Source: a virus. From it: a DNA stretch of 60,018 bases. A model generated the notes under the pieces. It was not told the origin of the DNA. It searched no databases and saw nothing but the letters and a program-made list of their open reading frames with translations. The DNA lies in IMG/VR virus record IMGVR_UViG_3300020083_000009, positions 1 to 60,018 of that record; one strand, 5' to 3'. The first letter of the stretch is position 1. Every line of letters starts with the position of its first letter. The translations under genes were made by a program, and so were the position numbers. Below, piece after piece: positions 42,249 through 50,832 of the stretch.

Positions 42249-43507
42249 CAATTGTATCCTGTTTTAAGTTCGTAAGAGTCACGTACTAAACTTAACATAG
42301 TATAGCCTTGATTTCCTTGAAATCTATGGCACAGATTTGCAATCATATAGTTACCACTTTGTTGTGACTCAAATGTTTTGTTTTTAGACCCCGCTGTTGA
42401 CTCAGCTATGTTGCATGTGATGACTTGTCCCGCTCTCAAATCTAAATTGCATGGTATAACAACATTTAAAATTTGTGAAAATAATAAATTGTATCTTACA
42501 GCAGCTTCTGATTGATATTTAGGAAGGTTTTCGTTGCCTTCTATTTTTCCAGCATCAGTTAAATTTCCAACGTCAAGTGTACGAGTTAATAATCTTGAAA
42601 AAGAATTTTCAATTCCCTCTGGAAGTTTTGGGTATGAACTGGTGCTTGCAGATTTTGAAATGCTAGCATATTTAGTAGATAATTTGTACTCAGTGAAATT
42701 TATTTCATTAGTATATAAGTTATAGAACAAACTTTTGTTTGCATACATTCCCATTCTCAATGATGTTAAGATATCATTGTTCTTTGCTACGGTAGCCGAG
42801 AGTATTCTAAATTTATTCTTATTACTATAAGGATCTACTGCCTCAGTTTTTTCATAAGTAAAGGAACTTGCTTGAGTGATTAACTTATCAATACTTCTAA
42901 AGTTATAGCCGTCTTGTGTTTCAAAAAATAGATACCCTGCAGTTCCAAATCCCTTTGTTCCCGTGGGGACTGCCTTTGGACATAACCACAGCAATAAATC
43001 AAATGGTCTCTTAGTATTCCCAATGAAGGAATACTTATTCACACTGTCTTCTACGTTTAAACTTTTTTGTGATTTAAGTTTAGCAAAAATAAGTTTTGCA
43101 CTATCACTTACCTTTCCATCGAATCGATTTACAAGTCTAGCTGTTTCATTGGTTATCATTTCTCGACTTACCATTTCAATAGTATACATTCCCAAGTTAG
43201 ATCTCTTATCTACTGTTGCACTTCTAACAAACAATCTACTCTTATCATCATTCAAATATAATTTTTTTGTAGAACCTGAAACATCAATTGCAATATTAAC
43301 CTTCTCTCCACCGTATATTTCAAATCCCTGAGGTAAACCCTTAACATCTACAATTGCAAACGAAGCCTTTGCAGTTACTGTTGGAGATAGAATATCTTCA
43401 TAATATTCAAATGATGCTAGAGAGTTTATAGACAAGTCAACATTAACATTACCTGTGAAGGGAACAATGTTAAATTCTTGTACTGTATAATTATTCTCTG
43501 CTGACAT
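42248..43507 (-). CDS. 27: Baseplate hub protein, gp27-like, 419 aa
   Basis: The protein begins MSAENNYTVQEFNIVPFTGN and is beta-rich throughout, ending with LDLRAGQVITCNIAESTAGS and MIANLCHRFQGNQGYTMLSL. This pattern fits the tail-hub fold of T4 gp27 (391 aa), which forms a trimeric ring under gp5. The assignment rests mainly on size, adjacency to gp5 and beta pattern; other hub or tail protein identities are possible. It overlaps the next gene (TAATG). Confidence 0.6.
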   Translation of the reverse strand: MSAENNYTVQEFNIVPFTGNVNVDLSINSLASFEYYEDILSPTVTAKASFAIVDVKGLPQGFEIYGGEKVNIAIDVSGSTKKLYLNDDKSRLFVRSATVDKRSNLGMYTIEMVSREMITNETARLVNRFDGKVSDSAKLIFAKLKSQKSLNVEDSVNKYSFIGNTKRPFDLLLWLCPKAVPTGTKGFGTAGYLFFETQDGYNFRSIDKLITQASSFTYEKTEAVDPYSNKNKFRILSATVAKNNDILTSLRMGMYANKSLFYNLYTNEINFTEYKLSTKYASISKSASTSSYPKLPEGIENSFSRLLTRTLDVGNLTDAGKIEGNENLPKYQSEAAVRYNLLFSQILNVVIPCNLDLRAGQVITCNIAESTAGSKNKTFESQQSGNYMIANLCHRFQGNQGYTMLSLVRDSYELKTGYN

Positions 43508-44589
43508 TATCCAACACCAAAGGTAGTGTGATTATACAAAACGTGTAGGGGATTACTATAATTTTTATTTAGACTGGTATTCGATGCAACTTCTTGTGAT
43601 GGTTGAATGGAATCTTGTGATGATTGATTATTTACAACTGCAACAACTTGTCTTCCAGGATTAGGCATTGAAGAAATTTGTTGTGGCACATTGGTTTTCT
43701 TTGTTGCAGGTGCTGCTGTTGATGTTGCACCACCAAGAAGATTAGCAAACCATACAAGAACAGAATTACTAGCACGAAATCCAATGCCATTAACATGAAG
43801 TGAAATGTGTGGATAAGGTTTGTTAGAACCATCACGCGGATCGCTTCTACCAGAAGCACCTTGATAACCAAGTAAAGTTCCTTTAGGTATGGGGTCATTT
43901 TCTTTACTTCCCTTATAACCCATACTAGCCAAGTGTGCCATCAAAACTTCATATTGTTTTCCATCCTTCATAAATCGATAAGCAACATAATAACCAAAAC
44001 CACTTCCAGAAGGTCCCCTAGCATCTGAATTTCCCTGCAATCCAACTGAGGGCATTCCATCTGTACCTCGATTCACATAAATCAAATCTATGGGTGCATA
44101 GATTGGTGCTCCAATCCCCCCTGGAAGATGCATGTTCAAACCAGTTTGTTGTCCGTCAGTATCTCCAGTTGGTCCAATACGAAGATCTTTTTCAGCATAT
44201 TTTCCACCATCAACTACATCCCCAGGTAGCATAGACTCTCCAAGGACTGCAGCTCCTGCTACAGCTGCAGTAATTGCAGCAACTGCTTTGTCCTGTTCGT
44301 CACGTATCTGGTTAGCAATTACAGAGTCTTCATTTCCTGATGGGGGTGCTGCAAGTTGATACTGTGGTTGTTCTCTAATTAGTGCTGTTGGTTGTGTTGA
44401 AACTTCTTTTTGTTTTTGGCGAGTATAATATTGCGTAACTAAAGATTGTAAAGCTTCCTTATCAGTCAATTGTTTAGATAAGGTTAAAGATTTTATCATT
44501 GAATTTGATGTCTTAGTCAAATCCAATACCAAGTTGTCCAAATATGTTAATGAATTTTTTGATAGCGTATCTACCTTTAAGTCAGCCAT
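43507..44589 (-). CDS. Tail-associated M23-type peptidase, 360 aa
   Basis: Residues 1-90 form a helical region, perhaps a baseplate contact. Residues about 150-280 form an M23 (LytM) domain: a HLPGGIGAPIYAPI entry, the conserved LMAHLASMG strand and PHISLHVNG, in which the two His usually bind zinc (HxxxH here, HxH in the classic motif). Such domains cleave peptide crosslinks in peptidoglycan. The C terminus is low complexity. Together with the transglycosylase-like neighbour it may replace the gp5 lysozyme of T4. The spacing change makes activity uncertain. Confidence 0.65.
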   Translation of the reverse strand: MADLKVDTLSKNSLTYLDNLVLDLTKTSNSMIKSLTLSKQLTDKEALQSLVTQYYTRQKQKEVSTQPTALIREQPQYQLAAPPSGNEDSVIANQIRDEQDKAVAAITAAVAGAAVLGESMLPGDVVDGGKYAEKDLRIGPTGDTDGQQTGLNMHLPGGIGAPIYAPIDLIYVNRGTDGMPSVGLQGNSDARGPSGSGFGYYVAYRFMKDGKQYEVLMAHLASMGYKGSKENDPIPKGTLLGYQGASGRSDPRDGSNKPYPHISLHVNGIGFRASNSVLVWFANLLGGATSTAAPATKKTNVPQQISSMPNPGRQVVAVVNNQSSQDSIQPSQEVASNTSLNKNYSNPLHVLYNHTTFGVG

Positions 44590-44590
44590 C

Positions 44591-45916
44591 TTACATAATA
44601 CCTAACACAGCTTTAGCAATAAAAGGATAGATGTTGTTTAAGTTTGCAGTCAATCCACCAGGGATAGCATCCCCAGCAGATACTTGTGTTTGTGCTACAG
44701 GTTGTTGTTGGTTATTAATTGGTACTACAATTGGAGCGCCGCCTGAAGCAGCACCCGCAGGTGGAGTTAGTGCCTGTGCTGTTTTGTCTCCAGCTGCACT
44801 TGGAACAGCAGATACTGAACTTGTCTCCATTGGATCTGTATCTGCAGATGGTGTTGCTGCTGCTACAGTTGAAGATGCTGGTTCTGCAGATGCACTAGCT
44901 TGAGGAGACGTTGCTCCAGGTTTTGCCGATGGTTTTTGACTAGTTTGATCTGGAAGTTTTTTAATTTTTTCCAATGCATCTTTATATGTTTCATTACCAT
45001 AAGCACCCCAAGCCTTCCAATTAGATCCCCCAGATAATGCGAATGCAACTTTAGCATTAACTTGAGGATCCCACAATTCTTCATTAGATTTCAATCCAAA
45101 TTGCTTTCTTCGTTGTTTACCAAGCATATATCCTGGTATATCAATCATGTTGATTTGCCACAATCCATAAGAGTTATCTTTACCACCTATCTTGTAACTA
45201 TCATTATGTGCTTGAGTATTTCCAGTAGATTCCGCATAAGCAAGTGCAGCGGCTTCATCTGCCTTATCACCCTTAAATCCAGCACTCAATGCTAGTTCTT
45301 TTAGTTGCGGTAGTGTATAAGTTTTTGCAGCTGGAGGAGTATAATTTGGATCTCCCCCATCTTCTTCACTACCATCTTTCATTCCAAGTGCTCCAAGCAC
45401 CGCTCCAGTAAATCCAGCAAGAGCAGCTGCAACACCTCTAGATCCAGAACTATTACCTGAGGGTTCATCTGCCATTTCATATGCAGAAGATTCATAATCC
45501 ATTAAGTTTTGCTGAGCAGTAGCCATACCCATGGCTTTTGATTCTTCTGCTCGTCCAGCAAATGCAGCACGGTTTTCTTTTTGTGCTGCTCGCTGTCTTG
45601 CTAGAAGATCTCTTTCAAACTGTCCTCTCAATTTTAATAAACTTGATTGCAATCCAAAAATATTTTTTTGTAGATTGTTAACTGCACTTTGCAGTAAATT
45701 ATCATTCCGATCTTCAACCCTTATAAATTCCTGCTGCTCCTTTGTTATTTCAGTATTTGTTTGTATGATTTTTAAAATAGAAGCTAAATTACCTCCGCTC
45801 ATAGTAACTTGAGCTTGAGGATTAATCCCCATAGTTTCTCTAACCCCAACACCAGAAGGCACAGCAGAATCTTGTCTGAAAAATTTAGATAAATTTATCG
45901 TTTTAGTTCCTGCCAT
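44591..45916 (-). CDS. Tail protein with lytic transglycosylase domain, 441 aa
   Basis: Residues 205-320 match the soluble lytic transglycosylase fold: Glu within AYAESTGN (catalytic candidate), then SYGLWQINM and a WKAWGAYGNETYK motif. These enzymes cut the glycan strand of peptidoglycan without water. The N-terminal 200 residues are helical and coiled-coil (LLKLRGQFERDLLARQRAAQ). The C-terminal 120 residues are Ala/Pro/Ser-rich and disordered. It probably assists DNA ejection by opening the wall at the baseplate. It overlaps the small gene at 45903 by 14 bases. Confidence 0.7.
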   Translation of the reverse strand: MAGTKTINLSKFFRQDSAVPSGVGVRETMGINPQAQVTMSGGNLASILKIIQTNTEITKEQQEFIRVEDRNDNLLQSAVNNLQKNIFGLQSSLLKLRGQFERDLLARQRAAQKENRAAFAGRAEESKAMGMATAQQNLMDYESSAYEMADEPSGNSSGSRGVAAALAGFTGAVLGALGMKDGSEEDGGDPNYTPPAAKTYTLPQLKELALSAGFKGDKADEAAALAYAESTGNTQAHNDSYKIGGKDNSYGLWQINMIDIPGYMLGKQRRKQFGLKSNEELWDPQVNAKVAFALSGGSNWKAWGAYGNETYKDALEKIKKLPDQTSQKPSAKPGATSPQASASAEPASSTVAAATPSADTDPMETSSVSAVPSAAGDKTAQALTPPAGAASGGAPIVVPINNQQQPVAQTQVSAGDAIPGGLTANLNNIYPFIAKAVLGIM

Positions 45917-46034
45917 TTTGTCTTGCCTTTTCGTTTAATTCCTCAATGTGTTGCTTCAGCAATTCTAAGTATATTTCTCTCTCCCAAGGAATCATATTTT
46001 CAATCTCGGTCAAAGAGTATTTATGGTGCTGCAT
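45903..46034 (-). CDS. Small baseplate-operon protein, possibly gp51-related, 43 aa
   Basis: The product MQHHKYSLTEIENMIPWERE continues IYLELLKQHIEELNEKARQN. This short helical protein, with a conserved ENMIPWERE motif, always appears next to gp26 in cyanophages as far as I recall. It may be the counterpart of the T4 hub-assembly factor gp51, but this is uncertain. Start chosen because no earlier in-frame ATG exists. Confidence 0.5.
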   Translation of the reverse strand: MQHHKYSLTEIENMIPWEREIYLELLKQHIEELNEKARQNGRN

Positions 46035-46084
46035 CAAAGAGAAATTAATTCGATAGTAAGTCTCAAGATCTTCATGTGCTAGGG

Positions 46085-46810
46085 CTAGTTGAAAAAATCA
46101 GAAAGACCCTCCAAAACTACATCATTTTCTACACCAGTTACAGGGTTAGTAACTTTTGTTTTGTAGGAAAGTTTTGGCATGGTCTTAAAAAAGTTGTCTA
46201 CTTTTTTATACTGTTGAGGTGTTAACTTCTCAATGTAATCAATCAATTCCTTTTCAGTACAATCAGACGCTGCCCATGCAGTCTCCAAATTATAAACAGA
46301 ATCAATGCAGGATGAAATTAATTTGAAAGCACGATCAATATCACTAGAACTCTTCTTACTAAACTCAAAATTTTCTTCAATAAATTGGATTAACGACGGA
46401 TACTTCATTTTAATAAAGTATCCATTCTCCAAATCAACCGTATCAGTATGATCACTTGGAACTTCTACTTTAATTTCATCAACAAACATTGTGATTGGAA
46501 CTTGAGTAGCTTGATCATCTCCACAAGTAATTACCAGATCAATTGATTCTCCAATCGATTTTCCTCTGATGTTTAAAAACAAATATTCAATATCAAAGAT
46601 TGGAAGAGAGTCTATTTTAACTCCCTTAGTAACAATACAAGCATTAAGAACTTGTTTAATTGAATTAGAAATTTGCTTAATATCTTTTGACTCTACTGCC
46701 ATGATTAGAATCTTTTCTTCCTTCACAAGAAATGGTCTATATGTTATAGTCTTTCCGTTAGAAGGTAGTGTAAGCTCATACTGTGGCGCAGTCGGTTGTG
46801 GTAAAGGCAT
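46085..46810 (-). CDS. 26: Baseplate hub subunit gp26-like, 241 aa
   Basis: The N terminus (YELTLPSNGKTITYRPFLVK, then EEKILIMAVESKD) matches the T4 baseplate protein family containing gp26. gp26 (208 aa in T4) takes part in assembly of the baseplate hub. The protein is mixed alpha/beta and ends with EGLSDFFN. A late-type GATAAATA box lies 28 bases upstream (46838-46845). Confidence 0.75.
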   Translation of the reverse strand: MPLPQPTAPQYELTLPSNGKTITYRPFLVKEEKILIMAVESKDIKQISNSIKQVLNACIVTKGVKIDSLPIFDIEYLFLNIRGKSIGESIDLVITCGDDQATQVPITMFVDEIKVEVPSDHTDTVDLENGYFIKMKYPSLIQFIEENFEFSKKSSSDIDRAFKLISSCIDSVYNLETAWAASDCTEKELIDYIEKLTPQQYKKVDNFFKTMPKLSYKTKVTNPVTGVENDVVLEGLSDFFN

Positions 46811-46837
46811 AATGTCCTAAAGTAACTTCAGTAAAAT

Positions 46838-46845
46838 TATTTATC
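46838..46845 (-). promoter_or_regulatory. T4-late-like box GATAAATA
   Basis: GATAAATA on the minus strand, 28 bases before the gp26 ATG and inside the 3' end of the upstream gene. It matches the late-promoter pattern seen elsewhere in the structural region. Confidence 0.5.
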
Positions 46846-47716
46846 AGGCTATGTTAGCATCAAAACCTGCGGTGTTTCCTATGACTTGATCAACTCCTCC
46901 AATGTTTAATGGTGGAGTTGTACTTGATGTAGTTTCACCAAGATTAGGAGGTGAAAAATTAAATGTCTTTAAATCTGGAAGTGTGATTGTAGTTCCAAAT
47001 TCTGGTTGTGAAGTATTAACAAAATATCTACTATAAACAAAGGTCACAGTATAACTTAAAACTGAAGTTCCTTCATAAGCAACAGCAGATGCTACAATAT
47101 TACTTGGATATGCTTTAACAAATTCGTAAGTTAAGGTTGATGAATTTTGAAGTTTATATGCGTTGTTTTTTGTTCCAGTTAGTTTTACTGTATTTAAATC
47201 TCTTTCAAATTTAGTAATGTAAATTGTTTGAGTATAATTATTTGGATACCTCATTCTAAAATAATCATTTTCATTTTTAGCTTCACTTGCTAGAAGTCCT
47301 TTATTAGTAACAGGGATTTCACCACCTTTGGTAGAGTATAGTGGTGTAATATAATTTGTCCACTCTTCAAAAAATTTAATAACTTGGTGATTAGAATCAA
47401 CGTAAAATGTTAAAGATAGTTCTGGATATTGTTTGAATATTGGATACTTCTCAAGAACTCCTTGACGATTTCCCATCACCTCAGTCATCTTTAAGTTTGT
47501 TCCAGGAAGAATTGCTGCGGAACATAGTAGTTCAATGCTTTCAATCGGATCTAAACCATCGCTATTTTGTGTAATATAAAGCCCAGTATTCTTTAACCAA
47601 CCAGTCAGTCCGCCCGAAATAGGAAATGCCACCTTATAAAAGGATGTCATTGCCACTTTAGAGAAAGTATTTTTTACACTATCAATTGGATAATAAAGCT
47701 TTTGGTTTGAGGACAT
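46844..47716 (-). CDS. Tail-tube junction protein, gp54-like, 290 aa
   Basis: The segment LPGTNLKMTEVMGNRQGVLE, followed by LSLTFYVDSNHQVIKFFEEW, matches the tail-tube fold (gp19-type) shared by T4 gp54 and gp48. Those proteins form the tube base that joins baseplate and tail tube. Since a gp48-like gene is present at 48708, this one is more likely gp54. The start is at MSSNQKLYYPIDSVKN. Divergent from the gp4 gene. Confidence 0.6.
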   Translation of the reverse strand: MSSNQKLYYPIDSVKNTFSKVAMTSFYKVAFPISGGLTGWLKNTGLYITQNSDGLDPIESIELLCSAAILPGTNLKMTEVMGNRQGVLEKYPIFKQYPELSLTFYVDSNHQVIKFFEEWTNYITPLYSTKGGEIPVTNKGLLASEAKNENDYFRMRYPNNYTQTIYITKFERDLNTVKLTGTKNNAYKLQNSSTLTYEFVKAYPSNIVASAVAYEGTSVLSYTVTFVYSRYFVNTSQPEFGTTITLPDLKTFNFSPPNLGETTSSTTPPLNIGGVDQVIGNTAGFDANIA

Positions 47717-47720
47717 TTCT

Positions 47721-47737
47721 AAATACTTTTAGTATTT
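47721..47737. promoter_or_regulatory. Divergent AT-rich region with inverted repeat
   Basis: A 7-bp inverted repeat (AAATACT/AGTATTT, 3-base loop) lies between two divergent ATGs only 27 bases apart. The plus strand reads CTAAATAC and the minus strand reads TATAAAATA, both near the late-promoter consensus. It may hold two facing late promoters. Confidence 0.4.
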
Positions 47738-47743
47738 TATACT

Positions 47744-48187
47744 ATGTATATGTATTATCAAGGGAAATTTACTCCCCAAAATTATAAGAAGTACAAAGGA
47801 AACCCAACGAATATTATCTATCGGTCTCTCTGGGAATTAAAATTCATGAAGTACTGTGATTTGAATACAAATATTCTTGAGTGGAATAGTGAGGAAGTAG
47901 TTATACCATACATATCTCCACTAGACAATTGTCGTCACAGATACTTTGTTGACTTCTGGGTTAAACTTAGAGAACAAACTGGTGAGGTAAGAACATACTT
48001 ATTTGAAATCAAACCAAAAAAATACACGCAACCACCAAATCAAAATCCAAAAAGAAAAACAAAGAAATGGGTGCAAGAAAATTATGAGTATGTGAAGAAT
48101 CAAGCCAAGTGGAAAGCAGCAAAAGAATATTGTGCGGATAGACTTATGGAATTTAAAGTTCTAACTGAAGAGGAATTAGGAATATGA
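47744..48187 (+). CDS. 4: Head completion protein gp4
   Basis: The conserved block YKGNPTNIIYRSLWELKFMK, followed by WNSEEVVIPYISPLDNCRHR and YFVDF, is diagnostic for T4 gp4 (gene 50/65/4). This head completion protein acts after DNA packaging, before tail joining, and is related to small nucleases. A basic C-terminal segment with RKTKKWVQ follows. Two in-frame ATGs (47744 and 47750) are possible starts. Its stop overlaps the next start by ATGA. Confidence 0.85.
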   Translation: MYMYYQGKFTPQNYKKYKGNPTNIIYRSLWELKFMKYCDLNTNILEWNSEEVVIPYISPLDNCRHRYFVDFWVKLREQTGEVRTYLFEIKPKKYTQPPNQNPKRKTKKWVQENYEYVKNQAKWKAAKEYCADRLMEFKVLTEEELGI

Positions 48188-48708
48188 GTGGTAGACTCAA
48201 GGCTTCTGATGAGATCATGGCAAGAAAGATAAAAGAATTTAAAGGTAGGTTCGTATCTCAAGATTGGTATCGAAATGCCATGTTTGAAGCTTTGAGAAAT
48301 CAGCCACAAGAAGACTCTACAGATTTATCAGATACATTTGGGTTAGAAGTTGGAAAGTTTTATTTCTTTTCATACTCAGCAAAGTATCCAAATAGATATC
48401 CATACTGGGACAGATATCCCTTTGCACAAATTTTAGAAGTTAAAGGTGATGGAACAGTATTAGGTGCTAATGTTCATTATTTAAATCCAGCCTATCGTGG
48501 GGACATCGCTAAAAGTTGGCTAAATAGTTTAAATAGTGTGCCAGATGTTTGTTTACATACTTATATTGTAACTGGCATGAGTAGTATTGCAAGAGTTCCT
48601 GATGATGATATAGCTGGGTTATCAGGTAATCCATTTATTGTTGAATCTTTTGTTGATAAACGAGGGCAAAGAGTTTCACCAAGCAAAGTATGGGCAGGTA
48701 ACAAGTAA
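48184..48708 (+). CDS. Conserved structural-block protein, 174 aa
   Basis: The core reads KFYFFSYSAKYPNRYPYWDR, then YPFAQILEVKGDG and NVHYLNPAYRGDIAKSWL. This motif set is conserved in T4-like phages, and I associate it with a virion morphogenesis factor. A DNA-end protector role is possible from gene order beside gp4, but it is not demonstrated. Overlaps gp4 and gp48 genes by 4 bases and 1 base. Confidence 0.55.
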   Translation: MSGRLKASDEIMARKIKEFKGRFVSQDWYRNAMFEALRNQPQEDSTDLSDTFGLEVGKFYFFSYSAKYPNRYPYWDRYPFAQILEVKGDGTVLGANVHYLNPAYRGDIAKSWLNSLNSVPDVCLHTYIVTGMSSIARVPDDDIAGLSGNPFIVESFVDKRGQRVSPSKVWAGNK

Positions 48709-50135
48709 TGTCAGTACCACAAAAAAATGAAAAAGTTACAACTACCATTTCAACTGGTGGAAATCAATATCTTGTACAAGTAGCTAGTGACGGTCCAGAA
48801 AAAGGAAAAATTATGTCGGTTTACGACACTACAAATAATAGTCTTCTAAGTTACAATCAAGCTAATACATTATATCAAGCTAATCAATCACAATGGAATA
48901 CCAATATTAATAAAATTTTAAAAGCTAACAATACTGGAGCACCAGGAACTGCTCCAACTGTATCTGGTCTTTCTCCCGAAGCATTGTATACTAAACAGTA
49001 TAATCAAGACGTTAAAAGTTTAGGTGTAATTGATCCCACAGGTGGTGCTCTTCCATCAGATGTTGCAGCAACAATAGCACAGAATACAGCTTTAGATAAT
49101 TTAACGCCAAAAAATATTCCCAAACCACCCACAACAAAGGGTAAGATCTATGTCTTCCCATCAGACTTAAACGTTGGTAAAACTAATACAAAGGGAGCAA
49201 CGCCACAAGATTACATTAGAATTGGTGCTCTTCAATATACTCCACCAAATAAAGGTTTACTAAATGCTGGTGGAATTGATAAATCACTATTCATTTCACC
49301 ATCAATTGTTAAAAAGGGGTTAGCATCTTTCAATGCATCAATTCCAACTTACATGGAATTTATTGGTGAGATTGTTCTTCCAATGCCAATGTCAATTACT
49401 GACGGTGCAAAGGCAGAGTGGGGTGTATCCAAGATGAGTATGATGGGGGCAAGCCTGGCTGCAGCAATTTCTGGGGTGTATAATGAAGGTATTCTTGGTG
49501 GCACTGCTGCTATGGCAAATGCAATGGGAGTTGGTGGTGAACAAATGGCAGCTGCCGCATTAGGAAAATATGGATTTGAAGCATTATTATCATATACGGC
49601 TAATTCCCCTGGTGCTGCTGAAGCTTTTAAAGCAGATTTAACTGCTCAACTTGTAAGTAAAGTATCAAGCACTCCAGTTAATGCTGGAGATCTTTTAACC
49701 AGATCCACTGGTGCAGCAGTAAACCCAAATGCAGAATTGCTTTTCAGAGCACCCTCATTAAGAACATTTGACATGCAGTGGAAGCTAGCCCCCAGATCTG
49801 AAAATGAAGCCTCACAAATTAGAAAGATTATAAGGTTTTTGAAAATAAATATGTTGCCAACAATCCCTCAATATGGAGCTGCTCTTTTACAATCACCTAA
49901 TGTATTTGTACTTCGTTATGAAAAATCTAACGGATCACAAAACGCCAGTTTGCCCAAACCAAAACTATGTGCATTAGGTCAAGTTGTAGCAAACCATACT
50001 CCAGATGGTATTGGTTGGGCATCGTATAATGATTCTCATCCCGTGGCAACGACTTTACAAATGTCTTTCCTTGAACTAACCCCACTTCTTTCTAATGATT
50101 TTAGTGGAATTCCCGAAGACGACGTAGGACTCTAA
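48708..50135 (+). CDS. 48: Baseplate tail-tube cap protein gp48-like, 475 aa
   Basis: The C-terminal 130 residues include AVNPNAELLFRAPSLRTFDM and RKIIRFLKINMLPTIPQYGA, a pattern shared by T4 gp48/gp54 family members that cap the baseplate and start tail-tube polymerisation. The N-terminal 130 residues are low-complexity and probably disordered. A Gly/Ala-rich middle may be a membrane-like or flexible helix. It sits between the gp4 block and gp53, overlapping both neighbours by single-base stop-start (TAATG). Confidence 0.7.
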   Translation: MSVPQKNEKVTTTISTGGNQYLVQVASDGPEKGKIMSVYDTTNNSLLSYNQANTLYQANQSQWNTNINKILKANNTGAPGTAPTVSGLSPEALYTKQYNQDVKSLGVIDPTGGALPSDVAATIAQNTALDNLTPKNIPKPPTTKGKIYVFPSDLNVGKTNTKGATPQDYIRIGALQYTPPNKGLLNAGGIDKSLFISPSIVKKGLASFNASIPTYMEFIGEIVLPMPMSITDGAKAEWGVSKMSMMGASLAAAISGVYNEGILGGTAAMANAMGVGGEQMAAAALGKYGFEALLSYTANSPGAAEAFKADLTAQLVSKVSSTPVNAGDLLTRSTGAAVNPNAELLFRAPSLRTFDMQWKLAPRSENEASQIRKIIRFLKINMLPTIPQYGAALLQSPNVFVLRYEKSNGSQNASLPKPKLCALGQVVANHTPDGIGWASYNDSHPVATTLQMSFLELTPLLSNDFSGIPEDDVGL

Positions 50136-50800
50136 TGGCTTATTTTAGAAGGTTACCCAATGTAATTTATCCTGTTCAACAGGGAGAGAAAAATTTCTCA
50201 CACGATTACAGTACAATTAAGAATTTTTTTAGAAGACCTTTCATACCAGCTGATCTTTTAAAAATTTATGGAGCATTTGAAGATTATCAAATTCAAGGTG
50301 ATGAACGTCCAGATAATGTTTCTCAAAACTTTTATGGCAGTCCTGAGTATGATTGGGTAATCTTTCTTGCAAACAATATTCAGAATGTAAGAACGGATTG
50401 GCCCATGACACAATCAGATCTCAATAAATTTTTATTCACAAAGTATACCGAAGCCCAGTTGTCAGAAATACATCACTATGAAACTACCGAGGTAAAGAAT
50501 TCTTTAGGGCACGTCATTTTAAAAGCAGGAATTAGAGTCAAGAGTGATTTTACTTTTCAGTATACTGAATTCGTTGCTGGCAATACAGTGATTAAAAACC
50601 ATGTTCCAGTTAGAGACGTAACTAATTATGAATATGAGTTACTTTTAAATGATCAAAAAAGATCTATTGTATTAATACGTCAAGAATTTATCAGGACAAT
50701 AGAGGTTGATGCAAATACCATTCTAAGATATAAACCATCATCATCATACATCGACCCAACTACAATTAAAGTTGCTGATCAGTGCATTCCTCCGATGTAA
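50135..50800 (+). CDS. 53: Baseplate wedge protein gp53
   Basis: The N-terminal half (RPFIPADLLKIYGAFEDYQI, then DERPDNVSQNFYGSPEYDWV) has the gp53 pattern of tyrosine-rich short helices ending in YDWVIFLANNI. gp53 (196 aa in T4) is a wedge subunit that links wedges to the hub. The C-terminal part is beta-rich and longer than in T4 (221 aa). Last gene of the plus-strand run, ended by a bidirectional terminator. Confidence 0.85.
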   Translation: MAYFRRLPNVIYPVQQGEKNFSHDYSTIKNFFRRPFIPADLLKIYGAFEDYQIQGDERPDNVSQNFYGSPEYDWVIFLANNIQNVRTDWPMTQSDLNKFLFTKYTEAQLSEIHHYETTEVKNSLGHVILKAGIRVKSDFTFQYTEFVAGNTVIKNHVPVRDVTNYEYELLLNDQKRSIVLIRQEFIRTIEVDANTILRYKPSSSYIDPTTIKVADQCIPPM

Positions 50801-50803
50801 AAA

Positions 50804-50825
50804 AACCCCTCCCGAAGGAGGGGTT
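50804..50825. terminator. Bidirectional intrinsic terminator
   Basis: A 9-bp stem (AACCCCTCC/GGAGGGGTT) with a CGAA loop and an A-tract on the left and T residues on the right. It separates convergent gp53 (plus) and gp32 (minus) and could end transcription from either side. Confidence 0.85.
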
Positions 50826-50832
50826 CTAATTA

